Notes: a model not told the origin generated them from the sequence alone. A stretch of 64,000 nucleotides of DNA from Salinicola socius (GCF_001937195.1 NZ_MSDO01000007.1:1-64000), one strand, 5' to 3'. Positions 8,468 through 17,516 are shown, counted from the first letter of the stretch. Program-made: numbers and translations.

Positions 8468-9316
8468 TCAGGTCAGGCTGAGCTTCATGTGCCGGTTGAC
8501 GTCCTTGTAGAGCAGATAGCGGAACGGCGTCGAACCGGCGGCATAGCAGGACTGCGGGCAGAAGGCACGCAGCCACATGTAGTCGCCGGCCTCCACCTCT
8601 ACCCAATCCTGGTTGAGATGATAGACCGCACGGCCCTCGAGCACGTAGAGGCCGTGCTCCATCACGTGGGTCTCGTCGAACGGGATCACGCCGCCCGGCT
8701 GGAAGGTGACGATGGTCACGTGCATGTCGTGGCGCAGGTCTGCGGGATCGACGAAGCGCGTGGTCGCCCAGCGCCCGTCGGTATCCGGCATGGGCGTCGG
8801 TGCGATCGTCTGCTCGTTGGTCACGAACGCCTTCGGCACCTCCAGCCCACCGACGAATTCGTACGCCTTGCGAATCCAGTGGAAGCGCACCGGCGCCTCG
8901 CTCGCGTTGCGAAGTTGCCAATCGCAGCCCGGCGGCAGATAGGCGTAGCCGCCCGGTGCCATCTCGTGCGTTTCGCCCGCAAGGGTCAGCGTCATCTCGC
9001 CCTCGACCACGAACAGCACGCCCTCGGCGCCCGCATCCGGCTCCGGGCGCTCACTGCCGCCACCGGGCGAAACTTCCATGATGTACTGCGAAAACGTCTC
9101 GGCGAAGCCGGAGAGCGGTCGCGACAGCACCCATAGCCGGGTCTTTTCCCAATGCGGCAGGAAACTGGTGACGATGTCGCTCATCACGCCCTTGGGGATC
9201 ACCGCATAGGCCTCGGTGAAGACCGCCCGGCCATGAATCAGCTGACTCTGAGGCGGCAGACCGCCGTGGGGGGCGTAGTAGGTTCTGTCGGGCGTGTCGT
9301 GGCTGCGCTGCGGCAT
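8468..9316 (-). CDS. allE: (S)-ureidoglycine aminohydrolase, bicupin
   Basis: 282 aa, two cupin barrels. AllE (YlbA) releases ammonia from (S)-ureidoglycine to give (S)-ureidoglycolate, the substrate of AllA. Signatures are RTYYAPHGGLPPQ at the N-terminus, VVEGEMTLTLAGE in the first barrel, and DETHVMEHGLYVLEGRAVYHL in the second, where the metal ligands lie. The start at 9316 is fixed by AAGGAGAG just upstream; the open frame runs 17 codons further without support. It is 80 bp downstream of the RpiR gene on the same strand, so it may be the last gene of the ABC importer operon. Confidence 0.9.
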   Translation of the reverse strand: MPQRSHDTPDRTYYAPHGGLPPQSQLIHGRAVFTEAYAVIPKGVMSDIVTSFLPHWEKTRLWVLSRPLSGFAETFSQYIMEVSPGGGSERPEPDAGAEGVLFVVEGEMTLTLAGETHEMAPGGYAYLPPGCDWQLRNASEAPVRFHWIRKAYEFVGGLEVPKAFVTNEQTIAPTPMPDTDGRWATTRFVDPADLRHDMHVTIVTFQPGGVIPFDETHVMEHGLYVLEGRAVYHLNQDWVEVEAGDYMWLRAFCPQSCYAAGSTPFRYLLYKDVNRHMKLSLT

Positions 9317-9396
9317 GCTCTCTCCTTGTTCGGGGGCAACCCTCTTCCGTCCTCTCCAGCGGAGCATTGACGGGAAGGTCTCCAGGCCTTGTAACG

Positions 9397-10266
9397 CTAA
9401 GGGGCCAGTTCGTCCAGCGCCTCATACAGCTCGGCCACTTCGCCGATCCTGGACCTCCCCTGGGCCAGTCTTCGATGCAGCATGGCGTTGGCGAGCAGAC
9501 TGACCAGGCTCATGGCGCTGGCATAGCTGTCGAACGCCGAGATCGTTTCCAGGGCGCACTCCAGCCGCCAGGTGACCCGATCCGCATACTTGGCCGTGGT
9601 CGGGTCGCCGATCAGCAGCACCCGCTGTTCACGAGCGGCCAGCGCTTCCACCAGCGTCTCGAACAGCCTGGGGCGACGGCGAAAGCCGATCAGCACGACC
9701 AGCGCGCCGGGCTCGAGCTCGACCAGTTCCTCGGCCAGCGACTGATTGGGCGCCGGCAGCAGACGCACATTGGCGCGCGCCTGCAGCAACTGCTGGCGCA
9801 GGTGCAGAGCCACCGGATAGCTGTTGCGATAGCCTATCACGGCAACGGCGGGTGCCTTGTCGAGCGCGCGGACGACCTCGTCGAACAGCACCGGCGTCAG
9901 CCCGTCGAGACACTGACGCAGATTCTCCTGCTCGCGCTCGGCGTGCCGGCGGAAGCGTTCGACGCCGTCGTCCAGGGCATCGGAGCGGGACGCCAGCGGC
10001 ACACCGTAATGGCGCAGTTGCCGCGCATGCGCCTTGACCGCCTTGAAGTCGTCATAGCCCAGGCGCCTGAAAAGACGGGTCACGGTTGCCTTCGATACCC
10101 CGCTCAGCCGCGACAGATCGGTCGCGCTGTAGACTGCCAGATCCTCGAGATGGGCCAGAATGAAATCCGCCACCCGACGCTCCTGCGGCCCCAGATCCGG
10201 GAAATGGTGCTGCAGACGACGACCGATATGCGTCTGTGGGCTCGTTTCCGACATGATCATGGTCAC
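9397..10266 (-). CDS. RpiR/MurR-family transcriptional regulator
   Basis: About 289 aa. The N-terminal helix-turn-helix (ATDLSRLSGVSKATVTRLFRR) covers roughly residues 25-85, and a SIS sugar-isomerase-like domain roughly 125-250 (AVIGYRNSYPVALHL, VLLIGDP). The start is uncertain: GTG at 10266 is one base past the stop of the ABC ATPase gene, with ATGs at 10260 and 10254 in the same frame. The tight spacing makes it the fifth gene of the importer operon and its probable regulator. RpiR members usually sense phosphorylated sugars, but those next to purine and amino-acid genes respond to other metabolites; the ligand is unknown. Confidence 0.86.
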   Translation of the reverse strand: MTMIMSETSPQTHIGRRLQHHFPDLGPQERRVADFILAHLEDLAVYSATDLSRLSGVSKATVTRLFRRLGYDDFKAVKAHARQLRHYGVPLASRSDALDDGVERFRRHAEREQENLRQCLDGLTPVLFDEVVRALDKAPAVAVIGYRNSYPVALHLRQQLLQARANVRLLPAPNQSLAEELVELEPGALVVLIGFRRRPRLFETLVEALAAREQRVLLIGDPTTAKYADRVTWRLECALETISAFDSYASAMSLVSLLANAMLHRRLAQGRSRIGEVAELYEALDELAP

Positions 10267-10267
10267 T

Positions 10268-10996
10268 CTAGAGTACGGAGGCGATGAACTGGCTCAGTTC
10301 CGGCGTTTCGGGACGCGTGAACAGCGTCTGCGGATCGCCCGACTCGTGAATCCGCCCCTGGTGCATGAAGACCACCCGGTGACTGACGTCACGGGCAAAC
10401 TTCATCTCGTGGGTGACCAGAATCAGCGTCATCCCCTCCCGGGCCAGATCCTCGAGCACCCGCAGCACCTCACCGACCAGCTCGGGATCGAGTGCCGAGG
10501 TCACCTCGTCGCACAGCAGCACCTTGGGGTTCATCGCCAGCGCACGGGCAATCGCCACGCGCTGCTGCTGGCCACCGGAGAGCTGAGCCGGATAGGCGTC
10601 GATCTTTTCCAGCATCCCCACCTTGTCGAGCACCTGCTCGGCGATCCGGCGTGCCTCGTCTCGCGGTGTCTGCTTGACCACCAGCGGTGCCAGCATCACG
10701 TTCTCGATCACCGTCTTGTGCGGGAACAGGTTGAAGCTCTGGAACACCATGCCGACGTTCTGGCTCAGCTCGCCTGGCGACATTGCCCCGCCGTCGAGGC
10801 GCTGATCGGCCAGATGAATCGTGCCCCAGTCGTGACGCTCGAGCTGGTTGAGGCAGCGCAAAAGCGTGCTCTTGCCCGAGCCGCTGCGACCGATGATCGA
10901 CACCACCTCGCCGGCCTCGATCTCCAGATCGATGCCCTTGAGCACCTCCAGCTCACCGAAGGATTTATGCAGGTCTTTAACGGATACCAGCGCCAT
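10268..10996 (-). CDS. Polar amino-acid ABC transporter ATP-binding protein (GlnQ-like)
   Basis: 242 aa, complete ABC ATPase: Walker A GRSGSGKST (residues 36-44), signature LSGGQQQ (139-145), Walker B ending VLLCDE, D-loop SALD and switch histidine in LVTHEM. The start MALVSVKDLHKSF is set by CTGGAGAAA upstream and by homology; it overlaps the preceding permease gene by 20 bp. It energises the two permeases encoded upstream. The substrate is a polar amino acid or, given the location, perhaps a ureide or purine-derived compound. Confidence 0.92.
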   Translation of the reverse strand: MALVSVKDLHKSFGELEVLKGIDLEIEAGEVVSIIGRSGSGKSTLLRCLNQLERHDWGTIHLADQRLDGGAMSPGELSQNVGMVFQSFNLFPHKTVIENVMLAPLVVKQTPRDEARRIAEQVLDKVGMLEKIDAYPAQLSGGQQQRVAIARALAMNPKVLLCDEVTSALDPELVGEVLRVLEDLAREGMTLILVTHEMKFARDVSHRVVFMHQGRIHESGDPQTLFTRPETPELSQFIASVL

Positions 10997-11633
10997 AGAG
11001 CTTTTTCTCCAGGTGACGGGCGTAGCGCGACAGCGGATAGCAGAGGATGAAGTATCCGAGCGCCACCAGCGCGAAGATGGTGAAGGGGGCAAACGCCGCA
11101 TTGTTGAGCATGGTGCCGGCCTTGGTCAGTTCGACGAAGCCGATCACCGAGGCCAGCGCGGTGCCCTTGATGACCTGGACCGAGAAACCCACGGTCGGCG
11201 GCACCGCGAGTCGAAGCGCCTGGGGCAGGATGACGTGGCGCATCGACTGCAGGTAGTTCAGCCCGAGCACACGGGACGCCTGCCACTGGCCGCTGGGGAC
11301 GGCTTCCACGCAGCCCCGCCAGATGTCGCAGAGGAAGGCGCTGGTGAACAGCGTCAGCGCCACGCTGGCCGCGGTCCAGGCGGAAACATCGAAGCCCAGC
11401 ACGGCGGCGCCGAAATAGGCCAAAAACAGCTGCATCAGCAGCGGCGTGCCCTGGAACACATCGACATAGAGCCGAATCAGCCAGCGAATCGGCGTCAACC
11501 CGCCCATCCGCAGCAGGGTCAGTAGCAGCCCGACGATCGCGCCTCCGGTAAAGGCGATCAGCGACAGCACCACGGTCCAGCGCCCGGCCAGCAGCAGGTT
11601 GCGAACGATGTCCCACAGCGTGAAATCGGTCAT
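10977..11633 (-). CDS. Polar amino-acid ABC transporter permease (HisMQ type), second subunit
   Basis: 218 aa with about five hydrophobic segments. The family's ATPase-contact (EAA) loop is seen as EAVPSGQWQASRVLGLNYLQ with RHVILPQALRLAVPP after it. ATG at 11633 overlaps the stop of the other permease gene by four bases (ATGA), indicating translational coupling. It forms the channel with the 227-aa partner permease. Confidence 0.9.
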   Translation of the reverse strand: MTDFTLWDIVRNLLLAGRWTVVLSLIAFTGGAIVGLLLTLLRMGGLTPIRWLIRLYVDVFQGTPLLMQLFLAYFGAAVLGFDVSAWTAASVALTLFTSAFLCDIWRGCVEAVPSGQWQASRVLGLNYLQSMRHVILPQALRLAVPPTVGFSVQVIKGTALASVIGFVELTKAGTMLNNAAFAPFTIFALVALGYFILCYPLSRYARHLEKKLYGAGIR

Positions 11634-12313
11634 GACGACCCTCCCTGGCGAAACGCGAACAGTCGTCGCCCGACGAATTCGAACGCCAGCCGCAGACCCA
11701 CGGCCAGCAGCAGATAGATCAGCGTCACCACCAGATAGACTTCGAAGCCACGGAAGTTGCGGGACTGGATGAAGTTGGCGGCGTAGGTCAGATCGAACAC
11801 CGAAATCTGGGACACCACCGCCGAGCCCAGCATGACGATGATGCACTGGCTGATCAGCGACGGATAAACCCGCGAGAACGCCGGCACCAGCACCACGTGG
11901 CGAAAGCTCTGCCGGCGCGAAAGCCCCAGTGCGCGGGCGGCTTCATGCTGGCCTTTCAGCGTCGAATCGATACCTGCGCGCAGAATTTCGGCGGTGTAGG
12001 CGCCAAGATTCAGAATCATCGCCAGCAGCGCCGCGGCCGTCGCGCTGATCGGCACGCCCAGCGCCGGCAGACCGAAATAGAGAAAGAACAGCTGCACGAT
12101 GAACGGCGTGTTGCGGACGATTTCAACGTAGCCGCCCAGCAGGCGACTGATGACCGCTCTGGTACCGGTCGGCGAACCATCGCGGACATAGGCGACGAGA
12201 ATCGCCAGCGCAATCCCGGCGGCGGTGGTGACGACGGTGAGCCACAGCGTCGTCACCAGGCCTTCGAGGATCACGTCCGTGTATGGCAGCAGCGTGGAGA
12301 AATCCAGCGTCAT
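11630..12313 (-). CDS. Polar amino-acid ABC transporter permease (HisMQ type), first subunit
   Basis: 227 aa, about five transmembrane segments. The EAA loop reads STLKGQHEAARALGLSRRQS followed by RHVVLVPAFSRVYPS. The region YVEIVRNTPFIVQLFFLYFG is highly typical of this family. It begins 14 bp after the binding-protein gene and overlaps the next permease by four bases. Confidence 0.9.
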   Translation of the reverse strand: MTLDFSTLLPYTDVILEGLVTTLWLTVVTTAAGIALAILVAYVRDGSPTGTRAVISRLLGGYVEIVRNTPFIVQLFFLYFGLPALGVPISATAAALLAMILNLGAYTAEILRAGIDSTLKGQHEAARALGLSRRQSFRHVVLVPAFSRVYPSLISQCIIVMLGSAVVSQISVFDLTYAANFIQSRNFRGFEVYLVVTLIYLLLAVGLRLAFEFVGRRLFAFRQGGSS

Positions 12314-12327
12314 GGACGATCACCCGC

Positions 12328-13143
12328 TCAGGAGGAAAGGTCGTCGGGCAGCGCGGTGTGGAACCACTTCTGCGACATCGATTCCAGCGTGCCATCCTGC
12401 TTGGCCTGCTCGATCAGCGCATTGACGCGATCCTTCAACGCACCGTTGTCCTGCGCCAGACCGATATAGCAGGGCGAGTTCTTGATCTGGAAGACCATGG
12501 TCGGCGCCCGCTCGGCGTTACGCTCGGCGATCTGGGCCGCGACCACGTTACCGGTGGCGATATAGGAGACCTGGCCGGAAAGAAACGCGGAGATCGTGGT
12601 CGCGTTGTCCTCGAAACGCTGGATGGTGGTATCGCTCGGCGCCAGATCGGAAAGCTCCATGTCCTCGACCGAACCACGGGTCACGCCGATGGTCTTGCCG
12701 GAGAGACCCGAGGCATCGTCGATCGCCTCCGCTTCTGGCGTACCGAACACGCCGAGGAAGAACGGCGCGTAGGCGTCGGTGAAGTCGATCACCGCGGCAC
12801 GCTCAGGGTTCCTGCCCAGGCTCGAGATCACCAGATCGACCTTGTCGGTCTGCAGGAACGGGATGCGATTCGCACTGGTGACGGTCACCAGTTTCAGGTC
12901 GACATCCATCTGGTCGGCCAGGTAATGCGCCATGTCGATGTCGTAGCCCTGTGGCTGCAGATCGGTGCCGACCGAGCCGAACGGCGGGAAGTCCTGCGGC
13001 ACCGCGACACGCAGCGTGCCGCGCTGCTCGATGGTTTCCAGATCGCTGGCCTGTGCCGACAGGGCGGCAAGGCCGGCGGCCACGGTGCAGCAGAGTGCCA
13101 GCACGAGCTGGCGCGAGAATCGATTCTTGGCGAAAGCGAACAT
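12328..13143 (-). CDS. Periplasmic amino-acid-type substrate-binding protein of the ABC importer
   Basis: 271 aa with a cleavable signal peptide of about 32 residues (ending SAQA before SDLETI). The mature part is a family 3 solute-binding protein: RGTLRVAVPQDFPPFG, GYDIDMAHYLADQMD, then DLVISSLGRNPERA and DFTDAYAP. It lacks the usual strictly conserved arginine context for one known substrate, so specificity is open. First gene of the SBP-permease-permease-ATPase-rpiR operon, with a GGAGGTATG ribosome-binding site. Confidence 0.9.
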   Translation of the reverse strand: MFAFAKNRFSRQLVLALCCTVAAGLAALSAQASDLETIEQRGTLRVAVPQDFPPFGSVGTDLQPQGYDIDMAHYLADQMDVDLKLVTVTSANRIPFLQTDKVDLVISSLGRNPERAAVIDFTDAYAPFFLGVFGTPEAEAIDDASGLSGKTIGVTRGSVEDMELSDLAPSDTTIQRFEDNATTISAFLSGQVSYIATGNVVAAQIAERNAERAPTMVFQIKNSPCYIGLAQDNGALKDRVNALIEQAKQDGTLESMSQKWFHTALPDDLSS

Positions 13144-13214
13144 GCCATACCTCCTGAAGGGAGCTTTGTACGTCGTTGTGCCGGCAAAGAAACGATTGGC
13201 GACTTCTCTGCCGG

Positions 13215-13248
13215 GTGAGAAACGTTTGTTTCACACTGCTACGTAGCA
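13215..13248. promoter_or_regulatory. Two adjacent palindromes upstream of the ABC importer operon, possible RpiR operator
   Basis: GTGAGAAACGTTTGTTTCAC (13215-13234) is an inverted repeat with GAAAC/GTTTC arms, similar in style to RpiR-family GAAA-N-TTTC sites. Directly next to it is the perfect 12-bp palindrome TGCTACGTAGCA (13237-13248). Both lie 70-105 bp upstream of the binding-protein ATG in the otherwise empty stretch 13144-13446. The operon's last gene encodes an RpiR regulator, so autoregulation is plausible but inferred. Confidence 0.45.
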
Positions 13249-13446
13249 AGCTTGGCGCCAACCTGGGTTTCAGCGTCGACGATTCAGGGGGTTAGCCAAC
13301 GATCGAGGGGCCCAGTGCCTCTTCTCGACGACTCGGGCAGAGGGGACGATGATCGAACCAGAGGCACGAATCCTCTCGTTCGCACCATGAAGAAGCACGA
13401 TTGGCGCCAGATTCGGTCTCTGGATTGGCGCGAAGCGATCGATCCG

Positions 13447-14370
13447 CTATGCGGCCGGGTGCACCGTCGCCCAGTGGCGGGCGATATCCACACGCCGGGT
13501 TATCCACACCCGGTCATGGGCTTCGAGATGATCGAGAAAGCGCTGCAACGCCCGGAAGCGCCCGGGACGCCCGATCAGCCGACAGTGCAGCCCGATCGAC
13601 AGCATCTTCGGCGTCTCCGCGCCTTCTTCGTAAAGCACGTCGAAGGCATCGCGCAGGTACTGGAAAAACGGTTCGCCGTGATCGAAACCGGTCGGCGAGG
13701 CGAAGCGCATGTCATTGGTATCCAGCGTGTAGGGGACGACAAGATGCTGATGCGTCTGGCCCTGACTGTCCTCGGCCGACATCCAGAACGGCAGGTCGTC
13801 GCCGTAGTAGTCGCTGTCGTAGAGGAAACCGCCCTGGTCGAGCAGCAGACGCCGGGTGTTGGGACTGTCGCGACCGGTGTACCAGCCCAGCGGCAGCTCG
13901 CCAAAGAGTGACCGAAAGATCGCCAGCGCGCGCTCGAGATGTTCGCGCTCGACCGCTTCGGGCACGTTCTGATAATGGATCCAGCGATAGCCGTGACAGG
14001 CGATCTCGTGGCCAAGCGCCTTGAACGCCTGGGCCACCTCCGGGTTGCGCTGCAGCGCCATCGCCACGCCGAAGATCGTCAGCGGCAGGCCGCGGCGCTC
14101 GAATTCGCGCAATACCCGCCACACCCCGGCCCGGGAGCCATATTCGTAGATCGACTCCATGCTCAGGTGGCGGTCGGGATAGGCGTCGGCGCCGGCGATT
14201 TCGGACAGAAACTGTTCGGAATGGCTATCGCCATGCAGAACGCTGTTCTCGCCGCCCTCTTCGTAATTGAGCACGAACTGCACCGCCACGCGCGCCCCGC
14301 CCGGCCAGTTGGCGTGCGGTGGCGTACGGCCGTAGCCGATCAGGTCGCGAGGATAGTCTGGGGAGATCAT
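13447..14370 (-). CDS. puuE: Cofactor-independent allantoinase PuuE (polysaccharide-deacetylase fold)
   Basis: 307 aa, the family's normal length. It hydrolyses allantoin to allantoate. Starting from the ATG at 14370 the protein shows YPRDLIGYGRTPPHANWPGG, FVLNYEEGGENSVLHGD and the later HGYRWIHYQ and GWYTGRDSPNTRRLL, all characteristic of PuuE and distinct from the metal-dependent AllB. The open frame extends 38 codons upstream over the shared promoter region, which I regard as non-coding. It is divergent from the racemase-like gene at 14551. Confidence 0.92.
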   Translation of the reverse strand: MISPDYPRDLIGYGRTPPHANWPGGARVAVQFVLNYEEGGENSVLHGDSHSEQFLSEIAGADAYPDRHLSMESIYEYGSRAGVWRVLREFERRGLPLTIFGVAMALQRNPEVAQAFKALGHEIACHGYRWIHYQNVPEAVEREHLERALAIFRSLFGELPLGWYTGRDSPNTRRLLLDQGGFLYDSDYYGDDLPFWMSAEDSQGQTHQHLVVPYTLDTNDMRFASPTGFDHGEPFFQYLRDAFDVLYEEGAETPKMLSIGLHCRLIGRPGRFRALQRFLDHLEAHDRVWITRRVDIARHWATVHPAA

Positions 14371-14473
14371 GCGCAGCGCCTTTTTGTCTTTTGTCGAGAT
14401 GGCCGTCGTCGCAAGGGTCGTCATCAAGCCTATCGCTACCGACGCCAATGACATCGATACCGGCGGCATCGAT

Positions 14474-14508
14474 ATTGTATTCAAACTCGGCTATTTTTGT
14501 GGACAAAA
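14474..14508. promoter_or_regulatory. Palindromic sites in the puuE / racemase divergent promoter region
   Basis: ATTGTATTCAAA (14474-14485) is a variant of the TTGTATACAA motif; TTTTGTGGACAAAA (14495-14508) is a second AT-flanked inverted repeat. One control region could regulate both allantoin genes. Confidence 0.45.
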
Positions 14509-14550
14509 TAACCCTATCGCGATTCGCTCGAATCGCCAAGGTGCCATGCC

Positions 14551-15282
14551 ATGCAGATCCACGTCATCAATCCCAATACGACCGCCAGCATGACCGACAA
14601 GATCGGTGCCTGTGCCAACCACGTAGCCGCGGAGAGCACGCAGATCCACGTCAGCCAGCCGGATAGCGGCCCGGTGTCGATCGAAAGCCACTTCGACGAG
14701 GCGATCGGCGCGGTTGGCGTGCTCGAAGAAGTTCGCCGTGGCGAGGCGATGGGCATGGACGCCTATGTCATCGCCTGCTTCGGCGACCCCGGTCTGCTCG
14801 CCGCCCGTGAACTGACCCGTGCGCCGGTGATCGGTATCGCCGAAGCGGGCTTTCACCTGGCGACGCTGATCAGCACGCGTTTCTCGGTCGTCACCACACT
14901 CACGCGCACCGCGATCATCGCCGAGCATCTGCTCGACCAGTATGGGTTCCGCCATCATTGCCGCCGCGTACGAGCCACCGACCTGCCGGTGCTGGAGCTG
15001 GAAAACCCGGCGGGCAACGCTTATCAGGCGCTACTCGACGAGTGCCTGCGGGCCAAGGCGGAAGATGGCATCGGTGCCATCGTGCTCGGCTGCGGCGGCA
15101 TGGCCGATCTCACCGAGCGGTTGACGCATGACCTCGGCATGCCGGTGATCGAAGGCGTCAGCGCCGCGGTGAAACTGGCGGAATCGCTGGTATCGCTGGG
15201 CCTGGGGACCAGCAAGCATGGCGATCTCGCCTTTCCACGGCCGAAGCCGTTCTTGGGCCGTTTCGCCGACTGGGGCGAGTAA
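14551..15282 (+). CDS. Asp/Glu/hydantoin racemase family protein, probable allantoin racemase
   Basis: 243 aa. Two catalytic cysteines are present: Cys76 in VIACFGDPG and Cys181 in VLGCGGMADL. The start MQIHVINPNTTASMT is the canonical opening of the HyuE/allantoin racemase group. Allantoin racemase interconverts (R)- and (S)-allantoin so that both enantiomers reach the stereospecific allantoinase. Its divergent pairing with puuE supports allantoin over hydantoin as substrate. Confidence 0.83.
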   Translation: MQIHVINPNTTASMTDKIGACANHVAAESTQIHVSQPDSGPVSIESHFDEAIGAVGVLEEVRRGEAMGMDAYVIACFGDPGLLAARELTRAPVIGIAEAGFHLATLISTRFSVVTTLTRTAIIAEHLLDQYGFRHHCRRVRATDLPVLELENPAGNAYQALLDECLRAKAEDGIGAIVLGCGGMADLTERLTHDLGMPVIEGVSAAVKLAESLVSLGLGTSKHGDLAFPRPKPFLGRFADWGE

Positions 15283-15300
15283 TCGAATCCAGCCGGAGCA

Positions 15301-16050
15301 TTAACCGAAGATGGCTCTCAAGTCCGGCGCGTCATCGGTGCTTTCTTCAATCGACAGCGACGCCTCGATCGCCTTGAGGTGACGCTGCATGAAGGCGATC
15401 GCGCGCTCCTCCTTGCCGGTTTCCAGCAGCGTGATCAGCTCGTCGTGATCGTGGGATTCACAGCCCAGATGGCCGGAGGATCCATACACCGCCAGGATCA
15501 GCGAGGACCGCGAGCAGAGCCGTTCGATGAACTCCGCCAGCGGGGTGTTGCCGGAAAGCTCGGCCAGGCGTCGATGGAACTGGGCCGAGAGCTGGATCGC
15601 ACGACTCTGTTCGCCGGTCCGCAAGGCCTGACGTTCGCTCGATGCCAGCTCGCGCAACGCCTTGGCGTCCGCCGGTTTGAGGCGCCGCGCCACCCATGGC
15701 ATCAACTGGCACTCGACCAACTGGCGCGCGGCGAAGACGTCTCGCGCCTCCTCGATGCTGGGCCGGCTGACACTGGCACCACGCCGGGGGGTCAGCGTCA
15801 CCAGGTATTCCAGTGCCAGGCGCTGAAGAATCTTGCGAACGCCGGTGCGACTGACATCGAACACGTCCGCCAGCGCATCCTCGCGCAGACGCGCCCCCGG
15901 CTTGAGGCGATGTTCGACGATCGCCTCACGAATCTGCTGATAGATCGTTTCGTGACGCTCGGCCCCGTCACCCGCTTTGCCGGCACCCCGGCTGCGTTTC
16001 GCCTTTGCGGGCTCTTCCATGTGATTCGCCGCGTTCGCGCTTCTTGCCAT
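15301..16050 (-). CDS. GntR-family (FCD) regulator, probable regulator of purine/allantoin genes
   Basis: 249 aa. A basic N-terminal extension of about 30 residues precedes the winged helix (IREAIVEHRLKPGARLREDA, VSRTGVRKILQRLALEYLV). The FCD domain follows, with metal-site histidines in FHRRLAEL and ESHDHDELI. It lies convergent to the racemase gene (18 bp apart) and upstream of the 8-oxoguanine deaminase operon. A GTATAC site precedes it. The second FCD regulator at 6435 may recognise the same motif. Confidence 0.86.
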   Translation of the reverse strand: MARSANAANHMEEPAKAKRSRGAGKAGDGAERHETIYQQIREAIVEHRLKPGARLREDALADVFDVSRTGVRKILQRLALEYLVTLTPRRGASVSRPSIEEARDVFAARQLVECQLMPWVARRLKPADAKALRELASSERQALRTGEQSRAIQLSAQFHRRLAELSGNTPLAEFIERLCSRSSLILAVYGSSGHLGCESHDHDELITLLETGKEERAIAFMQRHLKAIEASLSIEESTDDAPDLRAIFG

Positions 16051-16101
16051 TGTCGTTCGCCCATCCAGCGCCGGTCACATCGATGATTCACGTCGTTAAC
16101 G

Positions 16102-16111
16102 ATTGTATACG
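16102..16111. promoter_or_regulatory. ATTGTATACG site upstream of the purine-cluster gntR
   Basis: One intact half (ATTGTA) of the TTGTATACAA motif with a degenerate second half, about 50 bp upstream of the GntR start. Confidence 0.4.
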
Positions 16112-16148
16112 CCCCGCCGTCGGATGACAGCCGCCCGGAGACAGGTGC

Positions 16149-17516
16149 TCAGCCCTCCACCAGCCGCCTGGCACTGGCGTTGTGTCTCGCCACCATGCGA
16201 TCGAGATCGTGGCCGAGCAGTTGGCCGTGCTCGACGCGGCGTACGCCGTTAACGATCGACAGATCGACCTGCGGCGGCTGGCAGAACACCAGCGATGCCA
16301 GCGGGTCGTGCAGCGCGCCACCGGCCAGGGCCAGCGAGTCCAGCCGGAAGCCGATGATATCGGCGGCCTTGCCCACCGCGAGCTGGCCGATATCGTCACG
16401 CCCGAGCGTGGATGCGCCGCCGCGCGTGGCGAACCACAGCATCCGGCGCGCGGTGAATTCGCCCATATCACCCTGAAGTCGGCCCAGCAGCATCGCCTGG
16501 CGCGCCTCCGCCAGCAGGTGCGAGCCATCGTTGGAAGCGCTGCCATCGACGCCAAGACCGACACGCATGCCGGCCTGGTGCATCGCCATCACCGGCGCGA
16601 TGCCGGAGCCGAGGCGCATGTTGGAGCTGGGGCAGTGCGCCGCGCCGCAGCAGTGGCCACCGAGGCGCGTGATCTCGTCGGCGTGCGGATGCACCATGTG
16701 GGCGAACCAGACATCACTGCCGACCCAGCCCACCTGCTCGGCGTACTCCACTGGTGTGCAGCCGAAGCGCTCGCGGCAATAGGCCTCCTCGTCGCGGGTC
16801 TCGGCCAAGTGCGTGTGCAGATGCACGCCGTAATGACGGGCCAGTTCGGCACTGGCGATCATCAGCTCGCGGGAGACCGAGAACGGCGAGCATGGCGCCA
16901 CCACGATGCGGGTCATCGCCCGCTCGGCGGTGTCGTGATAGCGCTCGATGGCGCGCTGGGTGTCGGCGAGAATCGACGGCTCGGACTCGACCACGCTGTC
17001 CGGTGGCAGCCCGCCCTGGGACTCTCCCACCGACATCGAGCCCCGCGAGGCGTGAAAGCGCAGGCCGAGTTCGGAAACCGCCGCGATCTGATCGTCGATA
17101 CGCGCCCCGTTGGGCCACAGGTAGGTGTGATCCGCCGCCGTGGTGCAGCCCGACAGCAGCAGTTCCGCCGCCGCGATCTGGCTGCTGGCGAACATCGACT
17201 CCGGATCGAGCCTTGCCCAGATCGGGTAATGGGTCACCAGCCAGTCGAACAGCTCGGCATTCTGCCCCGCCGGCAAGTTCCGCGTCAGCGTCTGATAGAA
17301 GTGGTGGTGCGTGTTCACCAGTCCCGGCAGGATGACCTGACCGCGCGCATCGATAACATTGTCGGCAGGACCGACGAGCCTGGCCGTGACGTCCGGCGTC
17401 GGACCGATCGCAACGATGTGATCGTCTCGGACGAGAATACTGGCATCGCGCAGCTCACGGGCGTCGTCGTCGAAGGTCGCGATCAGCTCGGCATCGCGGA
17501 TCAGGGTCGTGGTCAT
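16149..17516 (-). CDS. 8-oxoguanine deaminase-type amidohydrolase
   Basis: 455 aa, amidohydrolase superfamily with a single metal. The first metal pair is His70/His72 in LVNTHHHFYQTLTRN; later ligands are in HLHTHLAETRDEE and GVDGSASNDGSHLL. The sequence most resembles the 8-oxoguanine deaminase/hydroxydechloroatrazine ethylaminohydrolase branch, which makes urate from 8-oxoguanine. It overlaps the uraH stop by one base (TGATG), so urate formation and the urate-derived step are co-translated. Guanine deaminase or another aminohydrolase activity cannot be excluded. Confidence 0.82.
   Translation of the reverse strand: MTTTLIRDAELIATFDDDARELRDASILVRDDHIVAIGPTPDVTARLVGPADNVIDARGQVILPGLVNTHHHFYQTLTRNLPAGQNAELFDWLVTHYPIWARLDPESMFASSQIAAAELLLSGCTTAADHTYLWPNGARIDDQIAAVSELGLRFHASRGSMSVGESQGGLPPDSVVESEPSILADTQRAIERYHDTAERAMTRIVVAPCSPFSVSRELMIASAELARHYGVHLHTHLAETRDEEAYCRERFGCTPVEYAEQVGWVGSDVWFAHMVHPHADEITRLGGHCCGAAHCPSSNMRLGSGIAPVMAMHQAGMRVGLGVDGSASNDGSHLLAEARQAMLLGRLQGDMGEFTARRMLWFATRGGASTLGRDDIGQLAVGKAADIIGFRLDSLALAGGALHDPLASLVFCQPPQVDLSIVNGVRRVEHGQLLGHDLDRMVARHNASARRLVEG

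Noticed and set aside
12283-13218. 311-codon plus-strand frame opposite the ABC binding protein
   Set aside because: It resembles no family, and the opposite strand encodes a complete binding protein with signal peptide and a ribosome-binding site.
13275-13446. Possible small gene between the ABC operon and puuE
   Set aside because: The frames here cross the puuE 3' end in another phase and lack start signals.
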